Positions 1 to 5,596 of a DNA stretch of 9,308 nucleotides are shown here, piece by piece. How positions within the stretch are numbered: the first letter of the stretch is position 1; each line of letters starts with the position of its first letter. The translations under genes and the position numbers were made by a program. Source of the DNA: Alphaproteobacteria bacterium (GTDB lineage Bacteria; Pseudomonadota; Alphaproteobacteria; Paracaedibacterales; CAITNM01); the NCBI GenBank assembly GCA_947499175.1, contig CANMNU010000047.1, positions 1-9,308 of the forward strand. Direction: 5' to 3'. The notes beneath the pieces were generated by a model, which saw only the letters and a program-made list of their open reading frames with translations, was not told where the DNA came from and made no database searches.

Positions 1-498
1 CGGTCTTTTGAAGCAACCGCCAAACGAGAAAAGCTCGATAAACTTTTAGCCGGTAAGATTGAAGACCCCACCACAAAAGAGGTTGCCTATCTTCCTCTGG
101 CTAAGCTTTTAAACGATAAAAAATATGCTAAGCAATTGGAGGTAACCCTTGGAAACCAAAACTTCAAAAAGCTTCAGGACTTTACCAAGGTTGCAGAAGC
201 GATGGCTACTGCGGAAAAGAACACCCCTAATAAGTCTGGCACAGGTCCCTTCATGACGGCTCTTGCTTTCATAGGTTCAATTGCAAAGGGAGATTTTATC
301 ACTCCATTTAAGGTCATAGGTGGTGGAGCTGTGCTCACTGAGCTTTTGACCAACAAACGATTCTTGAATCTGGCCACCAAGTTTGCCAAAGAACCGACTG
401 AGCCACTTGCCCAAAAACTCAACTCTCTCGTCAAAGAAAGCACCGGCATGACCTCTCAGGCATTAATGACGGGATTGAAAGATCAAGGGAATGAATGA
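1..498 (+). CDS. C-terminal part of a phage-like protein, cut by the left edge
   Basis: The frame is open from base 1 to a TGA at 496-498, giving 165 visible residues; the true start lies outside the window, so the in-frame TTG at 136 is not a start. The visible part begins with a charged, lysine-rich helical stretch. A small-residue/hydrophobic segment around residues 83-118 (with IGSIAKGDF and VIGGGAVLTELLT) follows, and then a Lys-rich tail. A 'GG-A-hydrophobic-LLTN-x-x-F-L' pattern of this kind recalls the C-termini of large phage internal/injection or polyvalent proteins; that is recollection of a pattern, not a family assignment. The adjacent integrase supports a prophage or integrative-element origin. 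The segment is visibly less AT-rich than the housekeeping genes to the right, in line with foreign origin. No catalytic motif is visible, and the exact function is unknown. Confidence 0.6.
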   Translation, partial: RSFEATAKREKLDKLLAGKIEDPTTKEVAYLPLAKLLNDKKYAKQLEVTLGNQNFKKLQDFTKVAEAMATAEKNTPNKSGTGPFMTALAFIGSIAKGDFITPFKVIGGGAVLTELLTNKRFLNLATKFAKEPTEPLAQKLNSLVKESTGMTSQALMTGLKDQGNE

Positions 499-590
499 AA
501 CACGACATAGAACTTATCACCCAAACACTTCAGCTCCCTTATTGGTTGCTATCTTTAATTGTTTTAAATCTAGGTGGGCGTAACGTGTAG
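495..590 (+). CDS. possible 31-residue ORF overlapping the integrase 3' end
   Basis: An ATG at 495 overlaps the TGA of the preceding phage-like gene in an ATGA junction typical of coupled phage genes, with a purine-rich AAGGGA just upstream (485-490). It encodes 31 residues with a hydrophobic stretch (around PYWLLSLIVLNL) and a TAG at 588-590. From 517 on it is antisense to the integrase 3' end. It may be a small membrane peptide, the start of a gene cut off when integrase DNA was joined here, or chance. No homology is recognised. Confidence 0.18.
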   Translation: MKHDIELITQTLQLPYWLLSLIVLNLGGRNV

Positions 591-1677
591 TCGTTGCTAT
601 ATTCTTATGCCCAAGTAGCTTTGAAACCGTATAAAGGTCAACCCCTTGTGAAAGATAAAAACTAGCAAAGGAATGGCGCAGATCATGAACTCGAAAGTCC
701 TTGATTCCTGCTCGTTTTAAAATTTTGACCCAAGCTGTCTTTATTGTTGCCAAAGGTTTACCTGGAATCATACCATAAAAAACATATGGGTTTCCCTCTT
801 TAGGCGTCATGGAGCTCAAAAGATCAATTGCTTTTTGATTTAAAGGGCGTGCACTTTCTCCAGTTTTTGTATCTGGCAAATGAATATAGTGATTGCTAAG
901 GTTTACATTCTCCCACTTAAGATTCAGAACTTCCCCCATTCTGCAGCCTGTATATAAAATTAAAAAAATTGCATTGACTGTGCAGTAAGAAGCTTTTTGT
1001 TCTATTTTTTGTTGAATCAATGATTCCTCTAATTTTTTAAGTTCTAAATGACTTAAAAACCTTTGCTTTTTGTTTTCCTTATATTTGCGCACACCTGTAC
1101 AAGGGTTTGCCCTGGGCGGTAGGTATTCCCAATCTTCCGCTTTTCTAAAGGCCATACTCAACAAGGCAACGCAACGGTTGGCTGTTGTGGAAATATGCGA
1201 TAGTGAGTCGATAAATTGCCTGATATCCTTTGCAGCAATCTCTTCTAATTTTTTCTGGCCAAAATAGGGAAGGATATAGAGGTTGGCAAGGCTCATATTA
1301 TGTTTTCCCTTATCCTTGTACTCGACGGTTATATACTTATCCGTGAACACCTTGAAAAAATCACAAAAAAGAGTTGAAAGCCTTTCTTCAATGATTTTCT
1401 CTTTTTTCTCCTCCCTTGGATCAATGCCTGATGCAACAGCCGCAGAAAGATTTTTAGCCCTATTTCTGGCAAAATCAACGGTTATGTTTCCATGGCAGCC
1501 AATTTTAATGTAAGCTTTTTTTCTGGTAAGCGGTGAGTGATAATAAAAGACATAAGTCTTTTTTGCGCCACTCTTTAAAATCTGACAACCAAATCCTTTG
1601 ATTTCGGTGTCCCAAACAAAATAGTGCTTTTCTTTTGGAAAGCTGCAGTCTATAACGGCTTTAGTTAGTTTTGGCAT
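517..1677 (-). CDS. tyrosine recombinase / phage-type integrase
   Basis: Site-specific recombinase that would insert and excise the element to its left by cutting and rejoining DNA at att sites through a covalent phosphotyrosine. The 386-residue length is normal for prophage and island integrases. Residues 1-90 look like the DUF4102-type arm-binding domain, about 105-195 like the SAM-like core-binding domain, and 205-380 are the catalytic domain. All catalytic residues are visible: R246 (in YTGCRMGEV), K271, H331 and R334 (HDLRHSF), H357 (LLGHKN) and the nucleophile Y366. The enzyme therefore looks intact. ATG 1677 is preceded by a strong AAGGAGG. The gene faces the phage-like gene tail to tail with only 18 bases between the stop codons. 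The flanking sequence at 1693-1762 carries repeated hexamers that may control it (see separate entries). The integration target cannot be identified from this window. Confidence 0.95.
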   Translation of the reverse strand: MPKLTKAVIDCSFPKEKHYFVWDTEIKGFGCQILKSGAKKTYVFYYHSPLTRKKAYIKIGCHGNITVDFARNRAKNLSAAVASGIDPREEKKEKIIEERLSTLFCDFFKVFTDKYITVEYKDKGKHNMSLANLYILPYFGQKKLEEIAAKDIRQFIDSLSHISTTANRCVALLSMAFRKAEDWEYLPPRANPCTGVRKYKENKKQRFLSHLELKKLEESLIQQKIEQKASYCTVNAIFLILYTGCRMGEVLNLKWENVNLSNHYIHLPDTKTGESARPLNQKAIDLLSSMTPKEGNPYVFYGMIPGKPLATIKTAWVKILKRAGIKDFRVHDLRHSFASFYLSQGVDLYTVSKLLGHKNIATTTRYAHLDLKQLKIATNKGAEVFG

Positions 1678-1683
1678 CGGTGG

Positions 1684-1690
1684 CCTCCTT
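1684..1690 (-). promoter_or_regulatory. strong ribosome binding site of the integrase
   Basis: On the minus strand AAGGAGG lies six bases before ATG 1677. It is one of only two near-consensus Shine-Dalgarno sites I noticed in the window, and it fixes the integrase start. Confidence 0.8.
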
Positions 1691-1692
1691 TT

Positions 1693-1762
1693 GTAGAATT
1701 CTACTATTATTCTACCACTGAAAGCAACCCAAAGTCGATTCTAATGGTGCAATTAGTAGAAT
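1693..1762. promoter_or_regulatory. cluster of TAGAAT/ATTCTA hexamers upstream of the integrase
   Basis: The hexamer occurs five times: TAGAAT at 1694-1699 and 1757-1762, and ATTCTA at 1698-1703, 1709-1714 and 1738-1743. The first two form the perfect 12-base palindrome GTAGAATTCTAC (1693-1704). The third is offset from the second by 11 bases, one helical turn. The last two form a facing pair. The cluster overlaps the candidate integrase promoter, so it may be a repressor operator array or arm-type integrase binding sites. The protein that binds is unknown. Confidence 0.5.
1698..1727 (-). promoter_or_regulatory. candidate integrase promoter
   Basis: Reading the minus strand, TTGCTT (plus 1722-1727) is followed after 18 bases by TAGAAT (plus 1698-1703), a fair -35/-10 pair. 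Transcription would begin close to 1691, leaving a leader of about 13 bases that contains the AAGGAGG. The -10 box is half of the palindrome GTAGAATTCTAC, so a protein bound there would block transcription. This is inferred from sequence only. Confidence 0.4.
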
Positions 1763-1847
1763 AGGATTTAAAAAAGTATGGCTATAAACGTTATTTACAT
1801 TGGTTTTTTAAAGCATAGCCTGGTTTGGCTGATATGGTAGAGCGTCT

Positions 1848-1985
1848 GATATTACTTCAGTGCATTAATTTAAAGCCCTTAAAGATGCTAATGGCGAAGC
1901 TTTATCTGCTGCAAGGTTGGAGCCGAGGCGGGCGGCCCACCCTATTATGGGCGGGGGATGGGAACACATACCACGAAAAAGTTAA
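1848..1985 (+). repeat. dispersed repeat, copy 1 (upstream of nadK)
   Basis: This aligns with 3477-3620 in the same orientation. Both start with GATATTACTTCA. They share an exact 33-base block (1869-1901 here) followed by a diverged G/C-rich section, and end at AAAAAGTTAA. The G/C-rich part (1921-1960) stands out sharply from its AT-rich surroundings and can form a hairpin (GCCCA/TGGGC around 1936-1952). Copies differ by indels of about 1 and 5 bases. A 74-codon open frame (1825-2049, TTG start) runs through it, but the indels shift frame relative to copy 2, so coding is doubtful. The block ends about 65 bases before the nadK start. With the integrase control region, it fills the 374 bases between the integrase and nadK. 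Confidence 0.75.
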
Positions 1986-2051
1986 TAATTTATTAAAAAA
2001 GCAAAAAAAATATTTAAAGGCAATTTTAATAAAAATTGGTGAGTTATAGCT

Positions 2052-2816
2052 ATGAAATTTGCCATTCTTTCATCTAATAAGCCAAAAGCAAAAAAGTTAG
2101 CACAAGATGTTGAAAACTATTTAGAAAATGTACCTCTTGAAGAAGCAGACATTATCGTTGCTTGTGGCGGTGATGGCTTTATGTTAAATACCTTACATAA
2201 TCTTAACAACAAACGTTTGCCGGTTTATGGAGTTAATGCGGGAACCATAGGCTTTTTGCTAAATAGCGCTAATGATTTGGAACATATCAGTCAAAAAATT
2301 AAGCAAGCAAAGCCAACAATTTTATATGCTTTAAAAGCTGAAGTTATTGATATTTTTGGCCAAAACTATAACGTACAAGCATTTAATGAAATTTCTTTAT
2401 CGCGTAGTTCAGCACAAACTGCCAAAATCAGCATAAAGTTAAATGGCAAGGTACGGTTACACTCATTAGTTGGTGACGGTTTGATTGTGGCAACTCCAGC
2501 AGGCAGCACTGCTTATAATTTATCAGCAGGGGGGCAAATTCTTCCATTAGAATCTGGACTCATAGCTATTACCCCAATTTGCCCGTTTAGACCACGCCAC
2601 TGGAAAGGGGCTCTGGTTCCCAATAATGTTGTACTTGAATTAGAGGTTGTCACCCCTGATGTGCGCCCAGTCAAATTAACAGCTGATCAAAAATTAATTA
2701 GCAAAGTACAGTCAGTACGTATAACTTTAGACACTTCCAACCCTTATACCATTTTGTTTGACCCGAATCATCACCTAGAAGAGCGCATCTTGCGTGAACA
2801 GTTTTTAGAGCATTAG
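2052..2816 (+). CDS. nadK: NAD kinase
   Basis: Phosphorylates NAD to NADP using ATP or polyphosphate in the cytosol, the only known route to NADP in most bacteria. At 254 residues it has the usual compact bacterial size. The diagnostic GGDG nucleotide-binding motif is at residues 39-42, the NE motif at 112-113 and the conserved TPAGSTAY loop at 148-155. A C-terminal FDPNHHLEERILREQF stretch is typical of the alphaproteobacterial form. ATG 2052 is chosen because it directly precedes the conserved first beta strand (KFAIL); its ribosome site (GGTGAG, about 2038-2043) is weak. The gene is downstream of dispersed repeat copy 1 and upstream of the DUF3576 lipoprotein on the same strand. A 12-base inverted repeat spans its 3' end. 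No damage is visible. Confidence 0.95.
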   Translation: MKFAILSSNKPKAKKLAQDVENYLENVPLEEADIIVACGGDGFMLNTLHNLNNKRLPVYGVNAGTIGFLLNSANDLEHISQKIKQAKPTILYALKAEVIDIFGQNYNVQAFNEISLSRSSAQTAKISIKLNGKVRLHSLVGDGLIVATPAGSTAYNLSAGGQILPLESGLIAITPICPFRPRHWKGALVPNNVVLELEVVTPDVRPVKLTADQKLISKVQSVRITLDTSNPYTILFDPNHHLEERILREQFLEH

Positions 2817-2859
2817 TCAAAAATAACTAATTATTTCCTGGGAAAAACTCTAAAAACTG
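2799..2859 (+). repeat. 12-base inverted repeat spanning the nadK stop codon
   Basis: CAGTTTTTAGAG (2799-2810) is perfectly complementary to CTCTAAAAACTG (2848-2859) across 37 bases. A second small stem, ATTAGT/ACTAAT (2812-2817 and 2826-2831), lies inside the loop and covers the TAG stop. Together they could fold as a branched structure at the end of nadK. No T-run follows, so this is not a standard intrinsic terminator. It could be an RNA stability or processing element. Confidence 0.45.
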
Positions 2860-2897
2860 GCTATATTTCATTACCAAACCATAGTACAAAAACTTCA

Positions 2898-3404
2898 ATG
2901 TATATGAACCGTGTTAGCCAATTAGTTTTATTTTTGACTTTAGCTGCTTGTGGCAATAGCCAAAAAACACTAGAGGCCCCTAAATCCTATGAAGAAAAAA
3001 CTAAGTTGGGCTTTGGTTCTTTGGCAGGTCCAGAAGGTCTTACTTTAAGTACAGCAACTATCAGTGGTCGCACCAATGACACTGGTGGTAACGTAATTAA
3101 CCGTTATCTTTGGCAAGCAAGTCTTGACACCTTAAAATTTGCCCCACTAATGTCATCTGATGGTCCAGGTGGAATTTTGGTGACCGATTGGTACCAACCA
3201 GCTAATGCCAAAGATCGTTTAAAAATTCAGGTACGCATAAAAGACCGCCAGTTGCGTGCTGATGCCCTAGAAGTTACCGTATACAAACAAATCAAGCAAA
3301 ATAATGGCTGGATTGATTCAGGCATAGACCTTAAAGCATCACGTGATCTTGAAAACGTCATTTTGCTAAAAGCACGCGAAATTCGCGTAAGTAATGCAAT
3401 ATAG
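2898..3404 (+). CDS. DUF3576 outer-membrane-type lipoprotein
   Basis: Predicted lipoprotein of unknown function. Residues 1-18 form a short signal peptide (VLFLTLAAC) with the lipobox Leu-Ala-Ala-Cys, so Cys18 would be lipidated after signal peptidase II cleavage. The mature region matches my memory of the DUF3576 family: W-x-A-S-L-D-T-L at about residues 73-80, then GGILVTDWY, then the strongly conserved DRQLRADALEVTVYKQ near residue 116. The family is characteristic of Alphaproteobacteria, where it often lies near leuS and LPS-assembly genes; that neighbourhood is not present here. At 168 residues it is full length. ATG 2898 is used, but ATG 2904 (MNRVS) is equally possible. The charged residue before the hydrophobic core is Arg5. 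It lies 81 bases after nadK and could share its transcript. Confidence 0.88.
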   Translation: MYMNRVSQLVLFLTLAACGNSQKTLEAPKSYEEKTKLGFGSLAGPEGLTLSTATISGRTNDTGGNVINRYLWQASLDTLKFAPLMSSDGPGGILVTDWYQPANAKDRLKIQVRIKDRQLRADALEVTVYKQIKQNNGWIDSGIDLKASRDLENVILLKAREIRVSNAI

Positions 3405-3476
3405 GTTATTTAGTATAGATTTTTTAGTAATTGTTAACTAAATTATGGTATTTATGAATATAAGAGACTCTCTTCA

Positions 3477-3620
3477 GATATTACTTCAAGGCATCATTTT
3501 AAAGCCCTTAAAGATGCTAATGGCGAAGCTATATCTGCACGTTGGTTGGCGCCAAGGCGGGGTGGCCCACCCAATAAGGGCAGGGGTGGTGGATGGAAAT
3601 GCATACTACCAAAAAGTTAA
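3477..3620 (+). repeat. dispersed repeat, copy 2 (upstream of lipA)
   Basis: Direct copy of the element at 1848-1985, 1,629 bases away as measured from the exact 33-base block (3498-3530 here). The G/C-rich section (3548-3595) can pair CCACCC (3567-3572) with GGGTGG (about 3584-3589), and it contains several G-runs on the plus strand. In one frame it reads as a Gly/Pro/Arg-rich peptide (KALKDANGEAISARW, then RRGGPPNKGRGGG) ending at TAA 3618-3620. In another frame a 64-codon ORF (3445-3639) stays open. The block starts 186 bases before the lipA ATG; in copy 1 the distance to nadK is 183. It most likely belongs to a family present elsewhere in this genome. Confidence 0.75.
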
Positions 3621-3683
3621 CAAAATCTTAATTTCATAACGATAATCTTAAAATTTTAAATCTCACAGATATAGGCAAAAATT

Positions 3684-4589
3684 ATGGAAGTCTCACCCCT
3701 TAAAAAACCAGATTGGATAAGGGTTAAAGCGCCAACTTCTGCAGAATATCATGCTACCAAAGCTCTGGTACAAGACCACAAATTGCACACTGTTTGCGAA
3801 GAAGCTGCATGTCCTAACATTGGTGAATGCTGGGCCAAGCGTCATGCAACGTTTATGATTTTAGGTGAAACTTGCACTCGTGCTTGTCGTTTTTGTAATG
3901 TTAAAACTGGCCATCCTGAATTGCTTGATCCCCATGAACCAGAACGTGTCGGCCAAGCCGTTAAAAAAATGAACCTGGCGCACGTGGTAATTACATCGGT
4001 TGATCGTGATGATTTAGATGATGGTGGTGCCAACCATTTCGTCCAGGTCATTCATGAAATTCGCAAATCTGCCCCACATACCACAATCGAGGTGCTAACC
4101 CCAGATTTTTTGCGTAAAGAAGGAGCCATTGAAATTGTTGTAAAGGCTAAGCCTGATGTCTTTAACCACAATCTTGAAACTGTGCCTCGCTTATATACAA
4201 GTGTTCGCCCAGGTGCTCGATACTTTCATTCTTTAAAGTTGCTAGATACAGTTAAAAAACTTGATCCAACAATTTTTACCAAATCTGGAATTATGGTTGG
4301 TCTTGGTGAAGAAAAGACCGAAGTCTATCAAGTGATGGATGATTTACGCACCGCAAATGTTGACTTCATGACAATTGGCCAATATCTGCAGCCAACTCCA
4401 AAACATCATCTAGTTATGGACTTTATTACCCCTGAACAATTTAGCGAATACGCCAGTCGCGGGCGCGCTAAAGGTTTTTTGTTAATTGCTGCAAGCCCAT
4501 TAACACGCTCATCTTACCATGCTGGTGATGATTTTATGCGCTTAAAAGCTGCACGTAACTATATGGTAAAAAATGTTTCAAATATCTAA
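3684..4589 (+). CDS. lipA: lipoyl synthase (radical SAM)
   Basis: Inserts two sulfur atoms into the octanoyl chain carried on E2 subunits of 2-oxoacid dehydrogenases and on GcvH, completing lipoyl cofactor synthesis in the cytosol. Both iron-sulfur sites are visible. The auxiliary [4Fe-4S] cluster is bound by C38, C43 and C49 (CEEAACPNIGEC). The radical-SAM cluster is bound by the CxxxCxxC set C64, C68 and C71 (CTRACRFC). The C-terminal RSSYHA (275-280) supplies the serine ligand of the auxiliary cluster known in this family. At 301 residues it is slightly short at the N-terminus but complete. The next gene overlaps its last 17 bases in another frame, which indicates translational coupling. 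The partner lipB is not in the window. The upstream region contains dispersed repeat copy 2; I see no clear promoter. Confidence 0.97.
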   Translation: MEVSPLKKPDWIRVKAPTSAEYHATKALVQDHKLHTVCEEAACPNIGECWAKRHATFMILGETCTRACRFCNVKTGHPELLDPHEPERVGQAVKKMNLAHVVITSVDRDDLDDGGANHFVQVIHEIRKSAPHTTIEVLTPDFLRKEGAIEIVVKAKPDVFNHNLETVPRLYTSVRPGARYFHSLKLLDTVKKLDPTIFTKSGIMVGLGEEKTEVYQVMDDLRTANVDFMTIGQYLQPTPKHHLVMDFITPEQFSEYASRGRAKGFLLIAASPLTRSSYHAGDDFMRLKAARNYMVKNVSNI

Positions 4590-5004
4590 GGTCCTACCTT
4601 ACCCCGCAGATTTTTTAAAATCGATTGTTGCTGATGTTGAAAGCTATCCCCAATTTTTACCTTGGGTAAAAGCAGTGGTAGTTTATCCTAAGAACCAAGA
4701 GTTTTTTGAATCCGAATTAACTATCGGCTATGGACCTTTGGAAAGAACTTATCGTTCCGAAGTCTTTATTTATGACGATGCTGTAGAGGCCAAAGCAGTT
4801 AGTGATAGTATTTTTAAATTTTTAGAAACGCGCTGGCAATTTACAACATATGAAGATAATCGTTGCTTAATTAACCTTACCATTGACTTTTTGCTGCAAT
4901 CTTCATTGTTGCAGTTAACTGTTGGTAAACTGCTAGATGAAGCAGCAAATAAAATGATTGCAGCATTCGAACATCAAGCAGCAAAGTTATGGCAAAATCA
5001 ATAA
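4573..5004 (+). CDS. RatA/Coq10-type START-domain protein
   Basis: Small lipid-binding START/polyketide-cyclase-like protein of 143 residues, the normal family size. The N-terminal block (Y-P-x-x-F-L-K-S-I-V-A-D-V-E-S-Y-P-Q-F-L-P-W, residues 10-31) is the hallmark of the Coq10/RatA family. The end is the usual long amphipathic helix (residues 115-140). In mitochondria Coq10 binds ubiquinone and supports respiration; the E. coli member was described as the RatA toxin that acts on ribosome assembly. In Alphaproteobacteria a gene of this type commonly follows lipA, as here with a 17-base overlap, and a quinone role is the likelier one. ATG 4573 is supported by the conserved N-terminus and the coupling. 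The gene converges on the LRR locus with 73 bases between stop codons. No antitoxin gene is present. Confidence 0.9.
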   Translation: MFQISKVLPYPADFLKSIVADVESYPQFLPWVKAVVVYPKNQEFFESELTIGYGPLERTYRSEVFIYDDAVEAKAVSDSIFKFLETRWQFTTYEDNRCLINLTIDFLLQSSLLQLTVGKLLDEAANKMIAAFEHQAAKLWQNQ

Positions 5005-5077
5005 ATCATCTTTATATTAACAGCAATAGTCTATTTTTTTTGCAATTTAATTACATTGTGGCTTGTTCTTCTTTACC

Positions 5078-5590
5078 TTACAACCTTTCTACAGTTCCAT
5101 AGCACAATGCTATTTGGATATTACAAGTACCTTCCATAAATCCTTGTATTTGCGGTATTAACCTAAGAGTTTCTATCATGTTCAAATACGCACCTTCAGC
5201 GCAGGCAGGTTTATTTGGTTCATTACTATTTTCTAATTTATCGTTATGACCCCGCATAATCATAAACAAAGCCTCTATCAAAGGGTTAAGCTTGTCTAAC
5301 TTTGTGGTTAGAAAATCTTTCTTTATTCCTTTCATCAAATTTCTAAAGATTATAGAATTTTTTCCTTGTAATTCTGCCATCTTTTGTTCTACTTCATTTG
5401 AATTTGCCATTAAAGCACACAATGTATTAACCACATTCTTTTGTTTCCCTAAAGTATCTCCTAAAGTACCATCTATTTTGAAAATTTCTTTCACAGCATT
5501 CCACCTGTTGGTATTAACCAAATAAGCAGACACAAATTCTTTTTGCTGCTGCTCAACATTTGGTCCATAAAGCAAATTATAGGCTAGCAC
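5078..5590 (-). CDS. C-terminal half of the LRR locus, separated by an in-frame stop
   Basis: Open frame of 170 codons, beginning with GTG 5590 if translated on its own. It lies in exactly the same reading frame as the LRR gene before it: after the LRR stop TAA (5597-5599) come only CTA and TTT before this GTG. No Shine-Dalgarno sequence is visible before the GTG, and the first ATG is not until residue 61. The simplest readings are the distal part of one protein interrupted by a nonsense codon, or stop-codon readthrough. The product is predicted mostly alpha-helical and soluble, with four cysteines (58, 130, 156, 163). The stretch PACAEGAYLNMIETL (128-142) looks like a conserved motif, but I cannot name its family. 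An LRR array followed by a helical Cys-containing domain resembles the layout of bacterial LRR-NEL ubiquitin ligases; the C-x-D signature of those enzymes is not seen. Function unknown. Confidence 0.6.
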   Translation of the reverse strand: MLAYNLLYGPNVEQQQKEFVSAYLVNTNRWNAVKEIFKIDGTLGDTLGKQKNVVNTLCALMANSNEVEQKMAELQGKNSIIFRNLMKGIKKDFLTTKLDKLNPLIEALFMIMRGHNDKLENSNEPNKPACAEGAYLNMIETLRLIPQIQGFMEGTCNIQIALCYGTVERL

Positions 5591-5596
5591 AAATAG

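Noticed and set aside
136..498. TTG at 136 as the start of the phage-like gene
   Set aside because: The same frame is open without a stop back to base 1 and reads as normal protein, so the gene is truncated by the window edge.
1819..1900. A complete tRNA gene
   Set aside because: D-arm-like and anticodon-arm-like parts are present, but there is no matching acceptor stem, no T-arm and no U33 in the loop.
3445..3639. 64-codon ORF (and its 74-codon counterpart at 1825-2049) as independent genes
   Set aside because: Both consist largely of the dispersed repeat, differ by frame-breaking indels and lack good ribosome sites, so I treat them as repeat sequence.
4573..5004. A toxin-antitoxin module based on the RatA name
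   Set aside because: There is no RatB-like partner, and coupling to lipA matches the alphaproteobacterial Coq10-type context, so a toxin role is not supported.
5023..5041. Intrinsic terminator between ratA/coq10 and the LRR locus
   Set aside because: An 8-T run is present, but the dyad before it (AATA/TATT) is only four A-T pairs, too weak to call.
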